Assembly: GCF_900114735.1 (NCBI RefSeq)
Contig: NZ_FOUA01000008.1
Coordinates: 44,725 to 108,724, forward strand
Length of the DNA stretch: 64,000 nucleotides
Origin: Halopseudomonas bauzanensis
GTDB lineage: Bacteria; Pseudomonadota; Gammaproteobacteria; Pseudomonadales; Pseudomonadaceae
Direction: 5' to 3'
Below the pieces are notes generated by a model. That model was not told the DNA's origin. It saw only the letters and a program-made list of their open reading frames with translations, and made no database searches. Each line of letters opens with the position of its first letter. Position 1 is the first letter of the stretch. Made by a program: the position numbers and the translations under genes. Below, one piece after another: positions 60,434 through 64,000 of the stretch.

Positions 60434-61771
60434 TTTCAGGGAGCTATCTCGTAGGATGTACAACCTATTAGTTACTTCGAGATTGGGCGCTTGGGATCAG
60501 CCATTCTATGAATTCGATAAAAGTCGGTTTCTGGAATACACTACAGAATCCATAGCAGAAGCTTTTAAATCCCTCACGCCAAGTTTAATAGAAACTTTGA
60601 AGGGCTACCCATGCCTGTTTGCATATGAAGGTGATAGAGAAGATGTTCGCATTGGGAGATTTACTTCAATTAAGGAAAGAGGAAGAAGCTTACTTATAGA
60701 GTTTGAGTTTGATCGGAATATCCCCCCCATACCATTTGAAGCCATCAAACCAATAGCTCCATTGCTTGATATACGCGATTGGGAAATGAATAGGACCCAC
60801 TGGGCGGTTAAGGATGAAAACCTTTTTGAGCGCCTTGTGACTGCTGGTGTTCTAAATCAAGATCAAACAGGCGAGCCAGCAAAGCAAGAGAAGCCACCCG
60901 TTAAAAGATCCATAAACCCAAAAGTAACTACCGTACAAGGATTCATTGGAAAAGTTCTCTCGTCTGAAAGAGAAAACGGTTCAGAAGTTTTTTACCGAGG
61001 TCACTCAAATAAGAGTAGATACAAACTGGAACCATCTTTATTTAGGAAGGATGATGATGGGAATTATCTCTACCTAGAAAATGAACACATCTTGTACAGA
61101 GAGTTGATAGTTTCAAATTCAGCCGACTTCCAAGCTGATGAATATACCTTGGATAGATTGGTAAGAATGCAGCACTACTCGCTTCCAACTAGATTGCTGG
61201 ATATAACCTCAAACCCGCTAATAGCCCTTTATTTTGCATGCAAATCAGCTCCTGATGAAGATGGTGAGGTTGTTGTCTTTTCTTTGGCCCGGAGCGAGGT
61301 CAAGTATTTTGATTCAGATGTTGCTAGCTGCATATCTAATCTAGCGAGACTTCCAAAAGCAGAAAAGGATAACATCAGTTTTAAGAGCGGAAATTTCAAC
61401 GAACAAATATCAGTAAAGCGCCTGATTCATTTGATACGAGAAGAAAAGCCATATTTCGAACCGAAGATTATTCCTGACGATCTGAGGAAAATTGTTTGTG
61501 TAAAAGGAAAACAAAGCAACGATCGAATATCATCGCAATCTGGTGCGTTTCTGCTATATGGGCTTGATGCAGTCATGGATGAAGAGGGAACGTCAGAAAT
61601 AAACGTTATGAGGATTGCTGTATCCAATAAGCCTTCGATACTCAAAGAACTTGATCTTCTTAATATTAATGAAAGCACTGTTTTCCCATATATAGAGAAC
61701 TCGGCAAAGTATGTTGCAGGCAAATACAAATTTAACAAGGAATTGCAGCGGACAAGCCGCTGAATGCGACG
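60428..61771 (+). mobile_element. Gene cassette 2
   Basis: The cassette begins TTAAAT and ends at the G of the attC2 right core (61771). Its R'' box ATTTAAC (61730-61736) is the exact reverse complement of GTTAAAT, confirming the unit. It carries one 435-codon gene and a 48-base attC. Confidence 0.85.
60456..61763 (+). CDS. FRG-domain protein, cassette-borne
   Basis: The 435-residue protein has an N-terminal region of about 140 residues that I do not recognise, a lysine-rich linker near 145-155, and an FRG domain from about residue 160. FRG hallmarks are FYRGHSNKSRYKLEPSLFR (the F-x-R-G-H motif, here YRGH) and MQHYSLPTRLLDITSNPLIA, then LYFACKSA. FRG domains have no proven biochemical activity and occur in accessory and defence-related loci. 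The last ten codons are encoded by the attC2 site itself. The gene is AT-rich compared with the core genome. Start ATG 60456 has GGGAG upstream. Confidence 0.85.
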   Translation: MYNLLVTSRLGAWDQPFYEFDKSRFLEYTTESIAEAFKSLTPSLIETLKGYPCLFAYEGDREDVRIGRFTSIKERGRSLLIEFEFDRNIPPIPFEAIKPIAPLLDIRDWEMNRTHWAVKDENLFERLVTAGVLNQDQTGEPAKQEKPPVKRSINPKVTTVQGFIGKVLSSERENGSEVFYRGHSNKSRYKLEPSLFRKDDDGNYLYLENEHILYRELIVSNSADFQADEYTLDRLVRMQHYSLPTRLLDITSNPLIALYFACKSAPDEDGEVVVFSLARSEVKYFDSDVASCISNLARLPKAEKDNISFKSGNFNEQISVKRLIHLIREEKPYFEPKIIPDDLRKIVCVKGKQSNDRISSQSGAFLLYGLDAVMDEEGTSEINVMRIAVSNKPSILKELDLLNINESTVFPYIENSAKYVAGKYKFNKELQRTSR

Positions 61772-61777
61772 TTAGCT
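61730..61777 (+). repeat. attC2 recombination site
   Basis: Left core ATTTAAC (61730-61736) and right core GTTAGCT (61771-61777; one position deviates from GTTRRRY) enclose CAGCGG-ACAAG-CCGCTG, a short hairpin. At 48 bases it is a small attC. It overlaps the end of the FRG gene. Confidence 0.75.
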
Positions 61778-61808
61778 AAATAAATCATAACGGATAGATG
61801 GAGATACC

Positions 61809-62444
61809 ATGGCTCAGGAACTTCCTTATCTTCAAAGTTATAAGAATGTTGGAGAGCTCTTCCAGAAGGCAAAAGCGGCAAAAGTCCCTGAGGCTTTCAC
61901 CCAGAAGTTTTTGGCAGAAACTATAGGTTTAAAGGCGAGTGGAGATCGACCGCTAATTAACCTTCTTAGACTGCTTGGTTTTCTTGATAGTAGCGGGAAG
62001 CCGACTCCGCGTTACTCTGCGTTGAAGAACGAAAAAATAGCAGGAATAGAAATTGCTAGAGGGATTCGTCAGGCTTACCAACCTTTGTTTGATGCGAATG
62101 AAAATGCACAAAAACTCGATGGCGCAGACCTGAAAGGTTTAGTAGCACAGGTCTCAGGGGCGGACACCGGAACAACATCGAAAATTGTTGGAACATTCAA
62201 ATCGCTTTTGAAGTTGGCCGACTTTGAATCAGAAAACCAGCTTGCTGAAGATGACGAATCTCAAAGCAATGATAAGGAAAATAGCCAAATCGATATTAAG
62301 TCCCAAGTAGACTCACGGGCGTCATCGGGAAGCAAAGATATGCGGCCAGAATTTCATTACAATTTTCAAATACATCTTCCTTCCAATGGTAGCGAAGAGA
62401 CCTATGCAAACATATTTAATGCAATTCGTAAGGTTTTCAAGTGA
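61809..62444 (+). CDS. DUF5343-like protein, cassette-borne
   Basis: The 211-residue protein begins LPYLQSYKNVGELFQKAKAA and VPEAFTQKFLAETIGLKASG, then PLINLLRLLGFLDSSGKPTP, the pattern of DUF5343 with a winged-helix look. It continues with EIARGIRQAYQPLF and an acidic linker near residue 145-175, then a last helix. The domain is often seen next to HEPN or nuclease genes. GATGGAGAT precedes ATG 61809. Its stop overlaps the next ATG (TGATG), so the two are translationally coupled. Confidence 0.75.
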   Translation: MAQELPYLQSYKNVGELFQKAKAAKVPEAFTQKFLAETIGLKASGDRPLINLLRLLGFLDSSGKPTPRYSALKNEKIAGIEIARGIRQAYQPLFDANENAQKLDGADLKGLVAQVSGADTGTTSKIVGTFKSLLKLADFESENQLAEDDESQSNDKENSQIDIKSQVDSRASSGSKDMRPEFHYNFQIHLPSNGSEETYANIFNAIRKVFK

Positions 62445-63007
62445 TGGACGATGCAAGGCTAGCCTTATATCTGATGCTTGGACAAACGGCATCGAAGACA
62501 ACCTTTTCTATCCCGGAAATTTCGGATGGAAAGCCGTTAATGATATCCGACTCTTACGACTTAAGCACATCTCTTCCGGAGACTGTTAGGTCTGCCAATC
62601 AAGCGTCAGAGGGATATAAGCTGTTTTTTGTTTTTGAAAACTACCTAAGAGATTTTGTTGTAGAAACTCTTTCCAAAAACTCCAGTGAAACTTGGTGGGA
62701 TAAGCTCCCTGCTGATGTGCAACAAGAAATCGATAAGCATGAAGAGAATGAAGGCACTAAGGTCTGGATGGCTATCGGGTCTAGAGATAAATCTGCGTTG
62801 ATGACATACCCCCAGATTCTGAGGGTTATTGATTTCTGTTGGAAGGACTACTTTCAAGAGTTGATCCGTGACAAAGCTCTAGTGCAAGAGGCTAGGATGG
62901 TTTCTCATTTGCGCAATACAATTTGTCATATGACCCCTATTAGCATGGAAGAAATGGACCGTGTGAAGCTGGTTATTAGAGATTGGTTTAGAGTCGTTTC
63001 ACCGTAA
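62444..63007 (+). CDS. Swt1-type HEPN protein, cassette-borne
   Basis: The 187-residue protein has the Swt1-like HEPN pattern: YKLFFVFENYLRDFVVETL near residue 54, then SETWWDKLPADVQQEI, and the catalytic RNxxxH motif in HLRNTICHM near residue 163. HEPN proteins with this motif are RNases in toxin-antitoxin and abortive infection systems. ATG 62444 overlaps the stop of the DUF5343-like gene; a GTG one codon earlier is possible. The pair in one cassette suggests toxin plus partner, but which protein restrains it is unknown. Confidence 0.75.
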   Translation: MDDARLALYLMLGQTASKTTFSIPEISDGKPLMISDSYDLSTSLPETVRSANQASEGYKLFFVFENYLRDFVVETLSKNSSETWWDKLPADVQQEIDKHEENEGTKVWMAIGSRDKSALMTYPQILRVIDFCWKDYFQELIRDKALVQEARMVSHLRNTICHMTPISMEEMDRVKLVIRDWFRVVSP

Positions 63008-63009
63008 AT

Positions 63010-63093
63010 GGCTAACAATGCCAAGCACAGCGACAGCTTAGCAATTCCGGCTTCGCCTTCACAACGAAGCTGCGCGTGTTGGCGGCGTTATGC
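63010..63093 (+). repeat. attC3 recombination site
   Basis: Left core GGCTAAC (63010-63016) and right core GTTATGC (63087-63093) enclose arms GCCAA-CAC-GC-CAGCTT pairing with AAGCTG-GC-GTG-TTGGC with bulges. Length is 84 bases. It starts three bases after the HEPN stop codon. Confidence 0.8.
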
Positions 63094-63143
63094 AGAATAA
63101 GGTTGTAGATATGAAAACTAATCAGAGGCTGGCCGAGGCATGG
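63088..63143 (+). mobile_element. Gene cassette 4, truncated by IS
   Basis: The cassette begins TTATGC after attC3 and is cut after 56 bases by an insertion sequence end beginning TGAATCACACCGGG at 63144. The rest of the cassette and its attC are not in the window or are lost. Confidence 0.65.
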
Positions 63144-63146
63144 TGA
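63111..63146 (+). pseudogene. Cassette 4 gene, interrupted after 11 codons
   Basis: ATG 63111 with AAGG upstream (63100-63103) reads MKTNQRLAEAW and then meets a TGA formed by the first three bases of the IS end at 63144. The gene has lost its downstream part, and eleven residues are too few to name a product. Confidence 0.55.
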
Positions 63147-63330
63147 ATCACACCGGGTTTTATGGAGGCCATTCCGTTTAAGTCAGGCCGCCACGGCCTG
63201 ACCTGTGTGTTGCTGGTAGAAGTTTGCCTCAGCTTCTGCCGGCGGTATATGTCCAATCGACCCCAGAAGGCGCTGATGATTGAACCAGTGAACCCATTTC
63301 AGGGTGGCTATTTCTACTGCTTCGCGACTC
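63144..63330 (-). mobile_element. IS3-family element, end remnant
   Basis: The element end TGAATCACACCGGG (63144) is followed by a palindrome (63182-63202) and the 3' part of an orfB on the minus strand (63183-63329). The remaining part was displaced when a second element inserted at 63331. The family is judged from the orfB tail. Confidence 0.7.
63183..63329 (-). pseudogene. IS3-family transposase OrfB, C-terminal fragment
   Basis: The frame reads ATLKWVHWFNHQRLLGSIGH then IPPAEAEANFYQQ, the standard C-terminal end of an IS3-family OrfB integrase (W-x-x-x-N-x-x-R-x-L-G pattern). The upstream part with the DDE residues is missing because the second element starts at 63331. It is not functional. 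Confidence 0.8.
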
Positions 63331-64000
63331 TGTAATGACCCAGCGGAATTTGCACACTCAAGCCGCTAATTGTTGGTAAATCGTACTGGGTGTTTTCATC
63401 CCCAGTGCCTGATGAGGGCGCTGCTCGTTGTAGTACTTGAACCACGCCCTCAAGGTTTGCCTGGCTTCATCCAGTGTCTGGAAGTTATGAAGCCAGAGAC
63501 ACTGCTCTTTCACAGTTCGGATCAGTCGCTCAACCATCCCGTTCTGCTGCGGGGTGTGGGGACGGATGAACTCCTGTTTCAGACCGTATTGGTACACCGT
63601 CCGAGTGTAATGCCGAGAGGTAAATACCAGGCCGTTGTCACTACGCAGCGTGATCGGATCCTGAGCCCTGCCCAGCGTGCCGTACCGGGTAATGAGCGCC
63701 TCCTCCAGTGCTGCTTCAGCTGCCTTGGCGTTGCCGCTGGGGCTCAACCGCCAGCCAAGTGCCTCTCGGGTATAGCAGTCCATAACGATGGTCAGGGCGC
63801 ACCAACGGTGAACCGGACCACACCAGACACGTGCAATGTCTGTTGCCCAGCGCTCATTCGGGCGCGAGGCCACCGAAGGTAATGCCTGCACCCGGGGGCG
63901 GGCTCCACTGCGGCGCTTGCGCACCTGCCAGCCCTTGATCTGGAACAGGCGCTGGATGGTGTTCTTGTTCTCACCCAACAGCCAGGCAACGGTACGGTAG
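63331..64000 (-). mobile_element. IS3-family element inside the first, cut by window edge
   Basis: TGTAATGACCCAGCGG at 63331 looks like the terminal inverted repeat (TG start) of a second IS, with its orfB stop 27 bp inside. The element continues beyond the window. It lies in the older orfB remnant, giving a nested insertion. Confidence 0.75.
63358..64000 (-). CDS. IS3-family transposase OrfB, partial
   Basis: The frame stays open to the window edge, giving at least 213 residues. It is the integrase (rve) part of an IS3-family OrfB: HTH-like YRTVAWLLGENKNTIQRLF, first acidic residue in WATDIARVW, second in LRSDNGLVFTS, glutamate in QQNGMVERLIRTVKEQC, and the tail YYNEQRPHQALGMKTP. The DDE residues look intact, so it could be active with OrfA from upstream. 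The start and OrfA lie beyond the window. I do not assign an IS3 subgroup. Confidence 0.9.
   Translation of the reverse strand, partial: YRTVAWLLGENKNTIQRLFQIKGWQVRKRRSGARPRVQALPSVASRPNERWATDIARVWCGPVHRWCALTIVMDCYTREALGWRLSPSGNAKAAEAALEEALITRYGTLGRAQDPITLRSDNGLVFTSRHYTRTVYQYGLKQEFIRPHTPQQNGMVERLIRTVKEQCLWLHNFQTLDEARQTLRAWFKYYNEQRPHQALGMKTPSTIYQQLAA

Larger units (their letters stand above)
61772..63087 (+). mobile_element. Gene cassette 3, two genes
   Basis: The cassette begins TTAGCT and ends at the G of attC3's right core (63087). R'' GGCTAAC pairs with its start GTTAGCT except at one base. It contains two overlapping genes, which is unusual because most cassettes carry one gene. The two must work together or be inherited as a pair. 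Confidence 0.8.

Overview
The window looks like the chromosome of a Pseudomonas-type gammaproteobacterium (Pseudomonadaceae, Pseudomonas/Halopseudomonas lineage). The reasons are gene content and order: folE-folX-folM with mioC; comF divergent from bioBFHCD; the block hpf-ptsN-rapZ-ptsO with rpoN-lptBAC-kdsCD facing mlaFEDCB-ibaG-murA-hisGDC; then algW, nif3, cysD-cysNC. A Pseudomonas-type REP palindrome (25419-25442) supports this. The core genes are GC-rich. The last 4 kb are visibly AT-richer.

Layout. 1-1810 is accessory: a decayed IS3-family orfA stub, a formylglycine-generating-enzyme-like lipoprotein and an LprI-like secreted protein. 1960-5805 holds an RDD membrane protein, a HopJ-family protein and the tetrahydromonapterin/folate genes folX, folE and folM, followed by a MioC-like flavodoxin and a Crp/Fnr regulator. 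5913-12974 holds a class II aldolase with a MEST-like alpha/beta hydrolase, yaaA, a PIN-PhoH protein, a RhlB-type helicase, an esterase and efpL. 13043-19510 holds an MscK-like channel, an acyl-CoA dehydrogenase and srkA. 19691-25030 is comF and the biotin operon, which share a BirA-type operator. 25079-27540 holds a small rod-like protein and a second acyl-CoA dehydrogenase behind a PsrA-type box. Two large composite palindromes follow, then egtD-egtB, darP and pmbA.

32285-39175 (minus strand) is the lipopolysaccharide export/Kdo block with rpoN and the nitrogen PTS. 39371-47065 (plus strand) is the Mla lipid-transport operon followed by murA and histidine genes. 47070-58201 holds algW, nif3, sulfate activation, tadA, mltF and purL.

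The most interesting part is 58883-64000, a chromosomal integron. The integrase gene intI (minus strand) keeps all tyrosine-recombinase catalytic residues but carries a one-base frameshift. Its promoter is overlapped by a perfect CTG-N10-CAG LexA box. To its right are an attI core and three complete gene cassettes whose attC ends can be assigned base by base. They encode a 90-residue unknown protein, an FRG-domain protein, and a two-gene unit of a DUF5343-like protein with a Swt1-type HEPN protein carrying an intact RNxxxH motif. A fourth cassette is interrupted after 11 codons by an IS3-family remnant, which is itself interrupted by a second IS3-family element running off the window. The FRG and DUF5343/HEPN cassettes are the best candidates for an undescribed defence or abortive-infection function. 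That function is inference. The domain and cassette architecture is read from the sequence.
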